The notes under the pieces were generated by a model that worked only from the letters and a program-made list of their open reading frames with translations, made no database searches and was not told the origin of the DNA. A stretch of DNA of 64,000 bases, taken from positions 59,623-123,622 of the forward strand of contig JBBQQC010000006.1 in assembly GCA_038216465.1 (NCBI GenBank), written 5' to 3'. The DNA comes from JACCZX01 sp038216465. GTDB taxonomy: Bacteria; Pseudomonadota; Gammaproteobacteria; Burkholderiales; Burkholderiaceae_F. Both the position numbers and the translations under genes were made by a program. Each line of letters opens with the position of its first letter. The stretch's first letter is position 1. Positions 35,247 through 44,276 of this stretch are shown one piece after another.

Positions 35247-35289
35247 AACGAGTTTCTCGTTCAAAGCGCCCGCACCCCGCGCGTCGGGG
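35247..35289 (-). other. Two short hairpins in the sucA leader
   Basis: On the minus strand, ahead of the sucA ribosome site, are CCCCGACGCGCGGGG (complement of 35275-35289, 5-bp stem) and AACGAGAAACTCGTT (complement of 35247-35261, 6-bp stem with a 3-base loop). The second ends 1-2 bases before the GAAAGGA ribosome site and could affect translation starts. Neither is followed by a T-run, so terminators are unlikely. Small stems occur by chance in GC-rich leaders. Confidence 0.3.
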
Positions 35290-35428
35290 AACTTGGGCGA
35301 CAGCGTTTCCGGCTTCCGGTCGTCGCTGCTCGCGAGTCCGCACGATGATCGCGCGGTAAACGTTGATGCTACCACCGGCGTTGCGTCTTAACGGCTGAAG
35401 TGTGGCCCCGCCGCCACCTTCATCAACG

Positions 35429-35458
35429 CTGTCATGGCGCGCCTAGCAGGCATACACT
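35429..35458 (+). promoter_or_regulatory. Candidate sigma-70 promoter of the oxidoreductase operon
   Basis: CTGTCA (35429-35434) and TACACT (35453-35458) are separated by 18 bases and lie 30 bases before the GTG at 35488. Each matches 4 of 6 consensus positions. No better pair is visible in the gap 35232-35487, the rest of which holds only the sucA leader hairpins and unremarkable sequence. Confidence 0.3.
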
Positions 35459-35477
35459 GCGCCCAGCACATCGCAAC

Positions 35478-35482
35478 AGGAG
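35478..35482 (+). promoter_or_regulatory. Ribosome binding site that fixes the GTG start at 35488
   Basis: AGGAG lies 5 bases before the GTG at 35488. The only in-frame ATG upstream (35434) lacks a ribosome site, and its extra 18 residues have no family counterpart. Confidence 0.7.
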
Positions 35483-35487
35483 ACAAT

Positions 35488-37317
35488 GTGCGCCCAACGG
35501 ATATCAAGAATCCGGACTATTTTCATCACGTCGTCGATTGCCAGTGGGCATGCCCCGCGCACACTCCCGTCCCTGAATACATCAGGTTGATTGCCGCCGG
35601 GCGTTACACCGACGCCTATATGGTGAATTGGAGCTCGAATGTCTTTCCGGGCATTCTGGGCCGAACCTGTGACAGGCCATGCGAACCGGCTTGCCGCCGC
35701 GGGCGCGTCGAACAACAGCAGGCCGAAAAGCCAGAACCGGTTGCGATCTGCCGCTTAAAACGCGTCGCGGCCGACTACAAGGACGACGACATCGCCAAGC
35801 GCCTGCCGAAGCGGCGGGTACCAATGAACGGCAAGCGGGTCGCGTGCGTCGGCGGCGGGCCGGCGTCACTTACCGTGGCGCGCGATCTGGCGCCTCTGGG
35901 CTACGCCGTCACCGTGTTCGATCAGGACCCGCAGGCGGGCGGCATGATCCGTACGCAGATTCCGCGCTTTCGCCTTCCCGAGGAAGTAATCGACGAGGAA
36001 ACCGGCTACATCCTCGGGCTCGGCGTCGAATTCCGCGGCGGCGTCAAGATTGAATCGATGAAGTCGCTGCTGACCGAACAGTACGACGCCATTTTCGTCG
36101 GCACGGGTGCGCCACGCGGTCGTGATCTGGCTGTTCCAGGTCGGCAGGAAGCAGCGGCAAAGATTCATATCGGCATCGACTGGCTGTCTTCGGTTTCGTT
36201 CGGCCATGTGCATCGCATCGGCAAACGCGTGATCGTGCTGGGCGGAGGCAATACGGCGATGGATTGTTGTCGGACATCCAAGCGGCTCGGCGGCGATGAC
36301 GTCAAGGTCATCGTCCGGTCGGGCTTCGAGGAGATGAAGGCATCGCCTTGGGAAAAAGAAGACGCGATGCACGAAGGCATTCCGATTCTGAATTACCTGG
36401 TTCCCAAGGCGTTCCTGCACGACAACGGCCGCTTGACCGGTATGAGTTTTGAAAAGGTCAAAGCGGAGTACGACGACAAAGGCCGGCGCTCGCTGGTCGC
36501 AACCGGCGAGCCCGACGTAATCCACGAATGCGACGAGGTGCTGATCGCAGTCGGCCAGGAAAACGCGTTTCCATGGATTGAGCGCGATGCCGGCATCGCG
36601 TTCGACGATTCGGGCATGCCCGTGCTCGACAAGACGACGCTGCAGTCGTCGATCCCGAACGTGTTCTTTGGCGGCGATTCCGCGCTCGGACCAAAGAACA
36701 TCATCTGGGCCGTCGCGCACGGCCACGATGCCGCGATCTCGATCGACAAGCTGCTGCACGGCGAAGACGTGCGCGAACGCCCTGCCCCGGGCGTGACGCT
36801 GTTGTCGCAGAAAATGGGCATTCACGAATGGAGCTACGACAACGAAGTCGCCAACGATGAGCGCTACAAGGTTCCCTGGCGCGATGTCAATCAAGTGTTG
36901 CGCAACATCAAGGTTGAAGTCGAGCTGGGATTTGATCCCGCGACCGCATGGAAGGAAGCGCAGCGCTGCCTGAACTGTGACGTGCAGACGGTGTTCACCG
37001 CGCAGCTATGCATCGAATGCGACGCCTGCGTCGACATCTGCCCCACCGATTGCATCAACTTCCTGATCAACGGTGACGAAGATGAGTTGCGGATGCGGCT
37101 ACGGGCACCGGCACTGAATCGCGAGCAGGATTTGTACGTCGCCGAAGGGCTAAAGACCGGCCGCGCGATGGTCAAGGATGAAGACGTGTGCCTGCACTGC
37201 GGCCTGTGCGCCGAGCGATGCCCGACCGGTGCGTGGGACATGCAGAAGTTTCTGCTCGACATGACGCAGGCCGGAAGGGACTGCCGCACGTCGCGTGCGC
37301 AAAAGGTAGCCGCATGA
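35488..37317 (+). CDS. FAD/iron-sulfur NAD(P)-binding subunit of a 2-oxoacid oxidoreductase
   Basis: A 609-residue electron-transfer subunit. The N-terminus (C18, C22, C61, C65, C69) is a glutamate-synthase-small-subunit-like iron-sulfur domain. A Rossmann FAD site (VACVGGGPASLTVARDL) and a second dinucleotide site for NAD(P) (VIVLGGGNTAMDCCR) follow. The C-terminus has two ferredoxin-type 4Fe-4S motifs, CIECDACVDICPTDC and CLHCGLCAERCP. It is coupled (ATGA) to the alpha and beta subunits of a 2-oxoacid:acceptor oxidoreductase. This is the arrangement of the Azoarcus 2-oxoglutarate:NADP+ oxidoreductase (KorABC), in which such a subunit lets the enzyme use NADP+ instead of ferredoxin. The direction of electron flow here is inferred. 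Confidence 0.8.
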   Translation: MRPTDIKNPDYFHHVVDCQWACPAHTPVPEYIRLIAAGRYTDAYMVNWSSNVFPGILGRTCDRPCEPACRRGRVEQQQAEKPEPVAICRLKRVAADYKDDDIAKRLPKRRVPMNGKRVACVGGGPASLTVARDLAPLGYAVTVFDQDPQAGGMIRTQIPRFRLPEEVIDEETGYILGLGVEFRGGVKIESMKSLLTEQYDAIFVGTGAPRGRDLAVPGRQEAAAKIHIGIDWLSSVSFGHVHRIGKRVIVLGGGNTAMDCCRTSKRLGGDDVKVIVRSGFEEMKASPWEKEDAMHEGIPILNYLVPKAFLHDNGRLTGMSFEKVKAEYDDKGRRSLVATGEPDVIHECDEVLIAVGQENAFPWIERDAGIAFDDSGMPVLDKTTLQSSIPNVFFGGDSALGPKNIIWAVAHGHDAAISIDKLLHGEDVRERPAPGVTLLSQKMGIHEWSYDNEVANDERYKVPWRDVNQVLRNIKVEVELGFDPATAWKEAQRCLNCDVQTVFTAQLCIECDACVDICPTDCINFLINGDEDELRMRLRAPALNREQDLYVAEGLKTGRAMVKDEDVCLHCGLCAERCPTGAWDMQKFLLDMTQAGRDCRTSRAQKVAA

Positions 37318-39194
37318 ACGCGCCGGAAAAATCGGCGCTCGCCGCGCCGCACGCTCCGCGCATCAAGGCCATCAACGACTTCGTCGTCAAGTTCGCCAAC
37401 GTCAACGGTTCCGGCTCGGCTTCGGCCAACGAACTGTTCGCGCGCAGCATCCTGCGCATGGGCGTGCCGGTTTCGCCGCGCAATATTTTTCCGTCGAACA
37501 TTCAGGGCCTCCCGACCTGGTACGAAGTCAGAGTGACCGAGCAGAGCCATCTGGGCCGCCGCGGCGGCGTCGATCTGATGGTCGCCATGAATCCGCAGAC
37601 CTGGGAAAAAGACGTTGCCGAGATCGAGCCGGGCGGCTATCTGATGTACGACAGCACCAAGCCGATTGCCGGGGCGAAGCTGCGCGCTGACATCAACTTG
37701 ATCGGGGTGCCGCTGACGGAGATCGCGGCCGGCAAGTACATCGACGCCAAAGAGCGGCAACTGCTGAAGAACATCATGTATGTCGGTGTGCTCACCGAGT
37801 TGCTCGGCATCGAACCCGAAGTGATCGCGCAGCTGCTCGGCGAGCAGTACAAGGGCAAAGACCGTCTGATCAAGCCGAACCTGGACGCCTTCATGACCGG
37901 CCTGCATCACGCGCGCGAACGGCTCGAAGACACGATCGATCTGCGCGTCGAGCGGCGCGACGCAGTCGGTGACCGGATCTTTATCGAAGGCAATGCGGCG
38001 GCTGCGCTGGGTTGCTTGTACGGCGGCGCCACCGTGTGCGCGTGGTATCCGATCACGCCCTCATCATCGCTGGCCGAAGCTTTTCAGAAATACTGCGCCA
38101 AGTACCGGGTCGACAAAGCCACCGGGAAGAACAAGTTCGCGATCGTCCAGGCGGAAGACGAGCTGGCGTCGATCGGCATAGTTATCGGCGCGGCCTGGAA
38201 CGGGGCACGCTCGTTCACCGCGACCTCGGGGCCCGGCATTTCGCTGATGAGCGAATTCATCGGGCTTGCGTACTTCGCGGAGATTCCGGCGGTCATCATC
38301 GATGTGCAGCGTGGCGGGCCTTCGACCGGAATGCCAACCCGCACGCAGCAATCCGATCTGCTCGCGTGCGCTTATGCGTCGCACGGCGACACCAAGCACG
38401 TGCTGCTGTTTCCGGAAGACCCGCACGAATGCTTCGAGTTCGCCGCCGCGTCGCTCGATCTGGCCGAACGACTGCAGACACCGATATTCTTGATGACGGA
38501 TCTCGACATCGGCATGAACCACCGCCTCTGCGCGCCACTGAAATGGGACGACGCGCGCCGCTACGACCGCGGCAAGGTGATGCAAGAGGCCGAGCTCGAG
38601 GCTGGCCGTGACTTTGGACGCTACCTGGACGCCGACGGTGACGGCATCCCATGGCGCACGCTTCCCGCAACGCATGCAAAGCGCGGCGCGTACTTCACCC
38701 GCGGAACAACCAAGGATGCCTACGCCCGTTACTCCGAGGCCGGACCCGACTACATCTACAACATGGAGCGGCTACTGAAGAAGTTCGCTACCGCGGCCAA
38801 GCTCGTGCCGCAGCCTCTCGCCATCAAGGCGTCGCAGAAGGCTGCGCATGGCGTCATTTACTACGGTTCCACCAGCCCATCGATGAACGAAGCGATCGGC
38901 ACGCTCGAGCGACAGGGAGTGCACCTTGACCGATTGCGCGTACGGGCTTTTCCGTTTGCATCGTCCGTCAAGAAGTTCATTGCCGATCATGAATCGGTGT
39001 TTGTCGTCGAACAAAACCGGGACGGTCAGCTGCGCTCGATGCTGATCACGGAGCTGCAGATCGACCCAGCGCGGCTGATATCGGTGCTGCACTACGACGG
39101 CACGCCGATCACCGCCCGTTTCATCGTCAGTGCGATCGCGGCGCGCGCGCTGGGCGCGAACGTGCTTCCCATCAAATCAGGCAAAGCTGCATGA
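37314..39194 (+). CDS. korA: 2-oxoacid:acceptor oxidoreductase, fused gamma-alpha subunit
   Basis: A 626-residue subunit. Residues ~18-200 are the gamma domain (FANVNGSGSASANELFARSI, LPTWYEVRVTEQSHLGRRGG) and ~220-600 the alpha (pyrimidine-binding) domain with GNAAAALGCLYGGATVCAWYPITPSSS and DELASIGIVIGAAWNGARSFTATSGPG; RGGPSTGMPTRTQQSDLL is the alpha-subunit CoA/substrate region. The fusion order gamma-alpha is usual for KorA-type enzymes. Likely substrates are 2-oxoglutarate or another 2-oxoacid; I cannot separate them. The start overlaps the flavoprotein stop as ATGA, and its own stop overlaps the beta gene the same way. Confidence 0.85.
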   Translation: MNAPEKSALAAPHAPRIKAINDFVVKFANVNGSGSASANELFARSILRMGVPVSPRNIFPSNIQGLPTWYEVRVTEQSHLGRRGGVDLMVAMNPQTWEKDVAEIEPGGYLMYDSTKPIAGAKLRADINLIGVPLTEIAAGKYIDAKERQLLKNIMYVGVLTELLGIEPEVIAQLLGEQYKGKDRLIKPNLDAFMTGLHHARERLEDTIDLRVERRDAVGDRIFIEGNAAAALGCLYGGATVCAWYPITPSSSLAEAFQKYCAKYRVDKATGKNKFAIVQAEDELASIGIVIGAAWNGARSFTATSGPGISLMSEFIGLAYFAEIPAVIIDVQRGGPSTGMPTRTQQSDLLACAYASHGDTKHVLLFPEDPHECFEFAAASLDLAERLQTPIFLMTDLDIGMNHRLCAPLKWDDARRYDRGKVMQEAELEAGRDFGRYLDADGDGIPWRTLPATHAKRGAYFTRGTTKDAYARYSEAGPDYIYNMERLLKKFATAAKLVPQPLAIKASQKAAHGVIYYGSTSPSMNEAIGTLERQGVHLDRLRVRAFPFASSVKKFIADHESVFVVEQNRDGQLRSMLITELQIDPARLISVLHYDGTPITARFIVSAIAARALGANVLPIKSGKAA

Positions 39195-40246
39195 CCTACC
39201 TTGCCAAACCGAAGTTGCGTCACCCTACTTTGCCCGCGAACCGGCTCGGCTTTACACGACGTGACTACGAAGGAAAGATTTCGACGCTGTGCGCCGGATG
39301 CGGCCATGATGCAATCTCCGCGGCAATTGTGCAGGCGTGCTGGGAACTGGCGATCGAGCCGCATCGGGTTGCAAAGCTATCCGGCATCGGTTGCTCGTCG
39401 AAGACCCCCGATTACTTTCTCGGCGCGTCGCACGGCTTCAACTCGGTGCACGGCCGCATGCCGTCGGTGCTGACCGGCGCCAACCTGGCGAATCGCGAGC
39501 TGCTGTATCTCGGCGTATCGGGCGATGGCGACTCGGCGTCGATCGGGCTCGGTCAGTTCGCGCATCTGATCCGACGTGGCGTCAACATGACCTACATTGT
39601 CGAAAACAACGGCGTGTACGGGCTGACCAAGGGCCAGTTTTCGGCCACTGCCGATCGCGGCTCGAAGGCGAAACGCGGCGCGGTCAATCGCGATGCTCCG
39701 ATCGACATGGTCGCAATGGCGCTGCAACTCGGAGTGACCTATGTTGCACGCAGCTTTTCGGGCGACAAGGACCAGCTGGTGCCGCTGATCAGAGGTGCGC
39801 TGAGCCACCGCGGCGCCGCGCTGATCGATGTGCTCAGCCCATGCGTTGCGTTTAACAATCATCCGGGCAGTACCAAGAGCTACGACTACGTGCGTGAGCA
39901 CAACGACGCCGTCAACCGGCTCGACTTCATGCCGCAGCGCGCAGGCATCGCCGCCGATTACGCGCCGGGGGAAGCGATTGAGCTGACGCAGCATGACGGC
40001 AGCACACTGCGGCTGCGAAAACTTGCCGACGGCTACGATGCCAGTGACCGGCTCGCCGCGCTTAATCACATTCAAGTGCACCAGGCGCGTGGCGAGATCG
40101 TCACCGGATTGCTGTTTATCGATCCGGACGCCGATGACCTGCACGAGCACCTGTCGACCCCGAGCACACCGCTGAACCGGCTGACCGAAGCGGAGCTGTG
40201 TCCGGGTGCTTCGGCGCTCAACGCGCTGAACGCCGAGTTGCGCTAG
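39191..40246 (+). CDS. korB: 2-oxoacid:acceptor oxidoreductase, beta (thiamin diphosphate) subunit
   Basis: A 351-residue catalytic subunit. CAGCGH (C34, C37), Cys68 (GIGCSS) and a later Cys in LSPCVAFNN are the four usual ligands of the 4Fe-4S cluster next to thiamin diphosphate; the diphosphate/Mg site is GDGDSASIG (from 111) with NNGVYGLTKGQ. HPGSTKSYDYVREHND is typical of 2-oxoglutarate-type beta subunits, as against pyruvate enzymes. The C-terminal ~80 residues are an extension also found in Kor-like homologues. It ends 46 bases before creD, with no terminator visible between them. Confidence 0.87.
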   Translation: MTYLAKPKLRHPTLPANRLGFTRRDYEGKISTLCAGCGHDAISAAIVQACWELAIEPHRVAKLSGIGCSSKTPDYFLGASHGFNSVHGRMPSVLTGANLANRELLYLGVSGDGDSASIGLGQFAHLIRRGVNMTYIVENNGVYGLTKGQFSATADRGSKAKRGAVNRDAPIDMVAMALQLGVTYVARSFSGDKDQLVPLIRGALSHRGAALIDVLSPCVAFNNHPGSTKSYDYVREHNDAVNRLDFMPQRAGIAADYAPGEAIELTQHDGSTLRLRKLADGYDASDRLAALNHIQVHQARGEIVTGLLFIDPDADDLHEHLSTPSTPLNRLTEAELCPGASALNALNAELR

Positions 40247-40298
40247 CTTCACACAGACTTCACCGCGCATTCCCCCCTCTTCACGCGTCCGCGTGACG

Positions 40299-41697
40299 AT
40301 GCATGCTCCATTCCTCGTGCTCAGACCGCCGCGCAATCCACTCTTGTTGAAGGCCGCTGTCATCGGCGTGCTTGCCGTGCTGATGATGATTCCGCTCAGC
40401 ATGATCGAAGGACTGATCGCCGAACGTGCATCGCGCCGGGCGGAAGCCGTCGCGAGCGTGCAGGCGAGCTTCGCCGGTCCGCAGACGATCACGTTGCCGT
40501 TCTTCGTCTGGCCGTACGTTGAACACTGGTCGGAGCAGAGCGTCGACGCTGGCAACCGGGTGCGCGCTACGCCGATGAGCGAAGCGAAGACATGGGTCTG
40601 GTTCGCCGACCAGGCGCAGGCAGCGGCTTATGTGACGGTGCACAACGATCGCTATCGCGGGATTCACCGCGTTCGCACGTTCGAGTCAACAATGGCTATC
40701 AGCGGCGCGATGACGTGGCCGGACCGAAGCCAAGTGAAACCGTCGGTGGATGGACGGCGCATCGTGTGGGGCGAGCCGCGCCTCGTGCTTCCTATTTCGG
40801 ACGTGCGCGGCCTGCGTGGCACCCCCCGCCGTCAGCGTGGGCGGACAAACCATCCGATTCCGCGAAGGCACGCAGTTGCCGCTTCTGTCAGCCGGCTTGC
40901 AGGCGCCTCTAAGCGAACCCGTGGTTGCCGCACCCGCACGGTTTTCAATCACTGTCGCACTGGCGGGTACCGAGCGCCTTGCGTTCGTGCCCACCGGCAG
41001 CACCAGCACAGTCGAGCTGAAATCGGCGTGGGCCGATCCGCACTTCGGCGGCAGCTACCTGCCACGCGATCGCACCATCAGCTTCCGCGGCTTCTCGGCG
41101 GAGTGGGCCATTTCCGCGCTCGCGTCTGATGTTCAGCAGCAGGTGCGGCAGCTCGCATCGCAAACGCGACCCGACCGTCCTTCTGCAGCGCAGGTGCCGG
41201 GGCGCATCGACACGTTTGAAATTGACTTCATCGAGGCGGTGAACACCTACTTGCTGGCCGAGCGCTCAACCAAACACGGCGCCTTGATCATCGTTCTGGT
41301 ATTTGCGGCGACGTTCCTGTTCGACACGATTCGTTCGCTGAACGCGCATCCGGTGCAGTACGGCTTCGTCGGGCTCGCGCTCGTGATCTTCTTCCTGCTG
41401 CTGTTGAGCCTGTCCGAGCACATCGCCTTCGCCCTCGCCTACTCGATCGCAGCTTCGGCGTGCACGTTGCTGATCACCTTCTACCTCAGCCACGTCCTGG
41501 CGGACCGCGCGCGAGCACTCGGCTTCGGAGCCGTGCTGGCGGTGATGTACGCGACGATCTACTCGATTCTGATCGCCGAAGGGACGGCGCTGTTGATGGG
41601 CAGCGTGCTGCTGTTTGCGATGCTCGCCACCGCAATGCTCACCACGCGCAAATTCGACTGGCGCGAAATGGCGCGCGGGCCGGAGGTGGGCGCCTGA
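40299..41697 (+). pseudogene. creD: Inner membrane protein CreD, interrupted by a one-base frameshift
   Basis: CreD-family inner membrane protein (cell-envelope/CreBC regulon in E. coli). The N-terminal part (from ATG 40299, or GTG 40293) has a first membrane helix, then ASFAGPQTITLPF and LVLPISDVRGLRGT in one frame; the match continues in the +1 frame from PAVSVGGQTIRF to the end, with LSGTERLAFVPTGS-like, ADPHFGGSYLPRD and five C-terminal helices (AHPVQYGFVGLALVIFFLLLLSLSEHIAF is the family core). The break is at a run of six C (40822-40827): five would restore a single ~465-residue frame. The unshifted frame ends at 41129. It may be a true mutation or a sequencing/assembly error. Confidence 0.8.
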
Positions 41698-41757
41698 AGA
41701 CAGCGCGTCGGCTGCCGCAAGCGTTACAGTGCGGAGCTTGCATGCAGGAATTGAACG

Positions 41758-42663
41758 ATGCCGGGTTTCGCCCGCAATGCGAAGAAGGCGCTACGCCACC
41801 CGCTGGCCTTTGCGCTCGCCGTCCTGAAGCAGTTTCGCGCCAATCAGGGGTTGCTGCTGGCTGGCGCGGTCGCCTATTACTCGCTGCTGTCGCTGGTGCC
41901 GCTACTAATCCTGGTGGTACTGATGCTGACGCATATCTTCGACGAGCCACAGGTGCTCGGCGCTGTCGGCGCATATCTCGAGTTCATCGCTCCGGGGCAG
42001 TCGGGCGCGCTGGTCGGCGAGCTGCGCAACTTTCTGCTGCACCGCGAGGTCGTCGGCTGGTTACTGCTGGCGCTGATGCTTTTTTTCAGCACGCTCGCGT
42101 TTACCGTGCTCGAAAATGCGATGTCGGTGATTTTCTTTCACCGCGTTTCGGTGAAGCGGCGGCGCTTTCTGGCGTCCGCCGTGATGCCGTACCTCTTCAT
42201 TCTGTCGCTCGCGGTCGGGCTGCTGATCATCACGATGGTCTCGGGCGCACTGGGCAGGCTGGGAACCTATGCGGTCGTGATCCTGGGTCATGAGCGCCCG
42301 CTCGATCTATTTTCGGCAAGGCTGCTGTACCTGCTGGGCGTGGCCGGCGAAATATTCTTGCTGACCGCGATTTATATGGTGATGCCGGTCGGCCGCTTGT
42401 CGCTGCGGCACGCGTTGATCGGCGGCACCGCCGCAGCGTTCCTGTGGGAGCTGACGCGCCATGTGCTGGTCTGGTACTACGCAACGATTTCTCAGATTCA
42501 GGTCGTGTACGGCTCGCTGACGACCTCGATCGCGGTGCTGCTAAGCGTCGAGATCGGCGCGATCGTGCTGCTGCTCGGCGCGCAGGTGATCGCCGAGTAC
42601 GAGCGTATCGGTTACGAACCGATCAACAAGAAAGCCAAGCCGCTGCAGGCGGAAAAGGCGTAG
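41758..42663 (+). CDS. YihY/BrkB family inner membrane protein
   Basis: A 301-residue polytopic protein with six hydrophobic segments. The family landmarks are FRANQGLLLAGAVAYYSLLSLVPLLIL at the N-terminus, the LENAMSVIFF region, and RHALIGGTAAAFLWELTRHVLVWYY with YGSLTTSIAVLLSVEIGAIVLLLGAQV at the end. The family was once called ribonuclease BN by mistake; its function is still uncertain (serum resistance was proposed in Bordetella BrkB). It starts 60 bases after creD and converges on gltA. Confidence 0.9.
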   Translation: MPGFARNAKKALRHPLAFALAVLKQFRANQGLLLAGAVAYYSLLSLVPLLILVVLMLTHIFDEPQVLGAVGAYLEFIAPGQSGALVGELRNFLLHREVVGWLLLALMLFFSTLAFTVLENAMSVIFFHRVSVKRRRFLASAVMPYLFILSLAVGLLIITMVSGALGRLGTYAVVILGHERPLDLFSARLLYLLGVAGEIFLLTAIYMVMPVGRLSLRHALIGGTAAAFLWELTRHVLVWYYATISQIQVVYGSLTTSIAVLLSVEIGAIVLLLGAQVIAEYERIGYEPINKKAKPLQAEKA

Positions 42664-42669
42664 CGCGAA

Positions 42670-43986
42670 TCAACGCTGAGCGATCGGCCTGATGTCGCGC
42701 CGCTTGGCGCCGACGAACAACTGCCGCGGCCGACCGATCTTGTATTCGGGATCGGCCACCATTTCATTCAGCTGCGCGATCCATCCGACGGTTCGGGCCA
42801 GTGCAAAAATCGCGGTGAAAAGCGGCACCGGAATGCCGATCGCCTTCTGCACGATGCCCGAGTAGTAATCGACGTTGGGGTACAGCTTGCGGCTGACGAA
42901 GTAGTCGTCCTCGAGGGCAATTTTTTCCAGCGCCATCGCGAGCTTGAACAGCGGATCGTCCTGCAGTCCCAGCACCTGCAATACCTCGTGGCACGTCTCG
43001 CGCATCAGCTTCGCTCGCGGGTCGTAGTTCTTGTAAACGCGATGTCCGAATCCCATCAAGCGAACTTCGGAGTTCTTGTCTTTCACCTTCGCGATGAACT
43101 CGCCGATTCTCGCCACCCCGCCCTGCGCCTGGATCTCGTACAGCATATTGAGTGACGCTTCGTTGGCGCCACCGTGTGCCGGCCCCCACAGACACGCAAC
43201 GCCGGCGGCGATCGCGGCGAACGGATTCGTGCCCGACGACGCGCATAACCGCACCGTCGAGGTCGAAGCGTTCTGCTCGTGATCGGCGTGCAAAATGAAG
43301 ATCCGGTCCATTGCACGCACCAGCACTTCGTTGACCTTGTAGTCCTCGCACGGTGTCGCGAACATCATGCGCATGAAGTTCGCCGCGTACGACAGCTCGT
43401 TACGCGGATAGACGTACGGCTGGCCGACCGTGTACTTGTAAGCCATCGCTACCAGCGTCGGCATCTTGGCGATCAGCCGGTGCGCCGAGATCTCGCGCTC
43501 ACGGGGATCGTTCAGATTCATCGAATCCGGATAAAACGCCGACAGCGCGCCGACCAAGCCAGTCAGAACGGCCATCGGGTGCGCGTCGCGCCGGAAGCCG
43601 CGCAGGAAAAACTGCATCTGCTCGTTGACCATCGTGTGATAGGTCACCGTCCGGTCGAACTGCTGCTTCTGTTCTGCGGTCGGGAGCTCGCCGTAAAGCA
43701 GCAGATAGCAGGTTTCCAGATAGTCGCATTGCGTTGCAAGCTGCTCGATCGGGTAACCGCGGTACAGCAATTCCCCCTTGTCCCCGTCGATGTAGGTGAT
43801 CGATGAGTCGCACGCGGCGGTAGACAGAAACCCCGGGTCATAGGTGAACTTGCCGGTCTTTGCGTACAGCTGGCGAATGTCGATCACCTCGGGGCCGATC
43901 GTCCCCTTGTAGACCGGCAGTTCCAGCGAAGCCGCGCCATCGGAGAACGACAGCGTGGCTTTCTTGTTCGATGGGTCGAGGGCCAT
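42670..43986 (-). CDS. gltA: Citrate synthase GltA
   Basis: Condenses acetyl-CoA and oxaloacetate to citrate. The 438-residue protein is the large, NADH-sensitive gram-negative type. Active-site stretches are HADHEQNAST, WGPAHGGANE (His) and MGFGHRVYKNYDPRA (His, with the catalytic Asp further on), and the N-terminal domain includes ELPVYKGTIGPEVIDIR. The ATG at 43986 lies 9 bases after AGGA; the frame is open to 44076, but that part overlaps sdhE. It is last in sdhCDAB-sdhE-gltA, 20 bases after sdhE. PrpC at 50502 is the second member of the family. Confidence 0.96.
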   Translation of the reverse strand: MALDPSNKKATLSFSDGAASLELPVYKGTIGPEVIDIRQLYAKTGKFTYDPGFLSTAACDSSITYIDGDKGELLYRGYPIEQLATQCDYLETCYLLLYGELPTAEQKQQFDRTVTYHTMVNEQMQFFLRGFRRDAHPMAVLTGLVGALSAFYPDSMNLNDPREREISAHRLIAKMPTLVAMAYKYTVGQPYVYPRNELSYAANFMRMMFATPCEDYKVNEVLVRAMDRIFILHADHEQNASTSTVRLCASSGTNPFAAIAAGVACLWGPAHGGANEASLNMLYEIQAQGGVARIGEFIAKVKDKNSEVRLMGFGHRVYKNYDPRAKLMRETCHEVLQVLGLQDDPLFKLAMALEKIALEDDYFVSRKLYPNVDYYSGIVQKAIGIPVPLFTAIFALARTVGWIAQLNEMVADPEYKIGRPRQLFVGAKRRDIRPIAQR

Positions 43987-44006
43987 GATCTTTGTCCTGA
44001 AATATC

Positions 44007-44276
44007 TCAGATAACGCGCAGACGCTGCAGCAGCGCGCGCACATCGGGAACGTCGAGCGCGGCAGGCAGCTCGCAACGCGCCAGAAATAAATCGAGCAAT
44101 TCGTTGTCGGGCAGGTCGAGCAATGCCTCGAACGACACCATCTCATCGCTGGTGATCTGGTCGCCGTGCCGTTCGAGAAAACGCGTGATGATCACATCGT
44201 TTTCGAGCAGGCCGCGGCGTGCGCGCCAGCGCAGACGTCTGCGCGCCAGTGGCAACGCCCCGGCATCCACAATCAC
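44007..44276 (-). CDS. sdhE: Succinate dehydrogenase assembly factor SdhE
   Basis: A small (89-residue) assembly factor that helps FAD attach covalently to SdhA. The family motif RGLLENDVI (R21, G22, E25, D27; the RGxxExD type) is present, followed by three helices. The start is a GTG overlapping the sdhB stop (GTGA). Confidence 0.9.
   Translation of the reverse strand: MIVDAGALPLARRRLRWRARRGLLENDVIITRFLERHGDQITSDEMVSFEALLDLPDNELLDLFLARCELPAALDVPDVRALLQRLRVI

Noticed and set aside
35866..36894. A 342-codon minus-strand open frame
   Set aside because: It is antisense to the flavo-iron-sulfur subunit, which has clear cofactor motifs.
39377..40555. A 392-codon minus-strand open frame
   Set aside because: It is opposite korB and the start of creD; no domain recognised.
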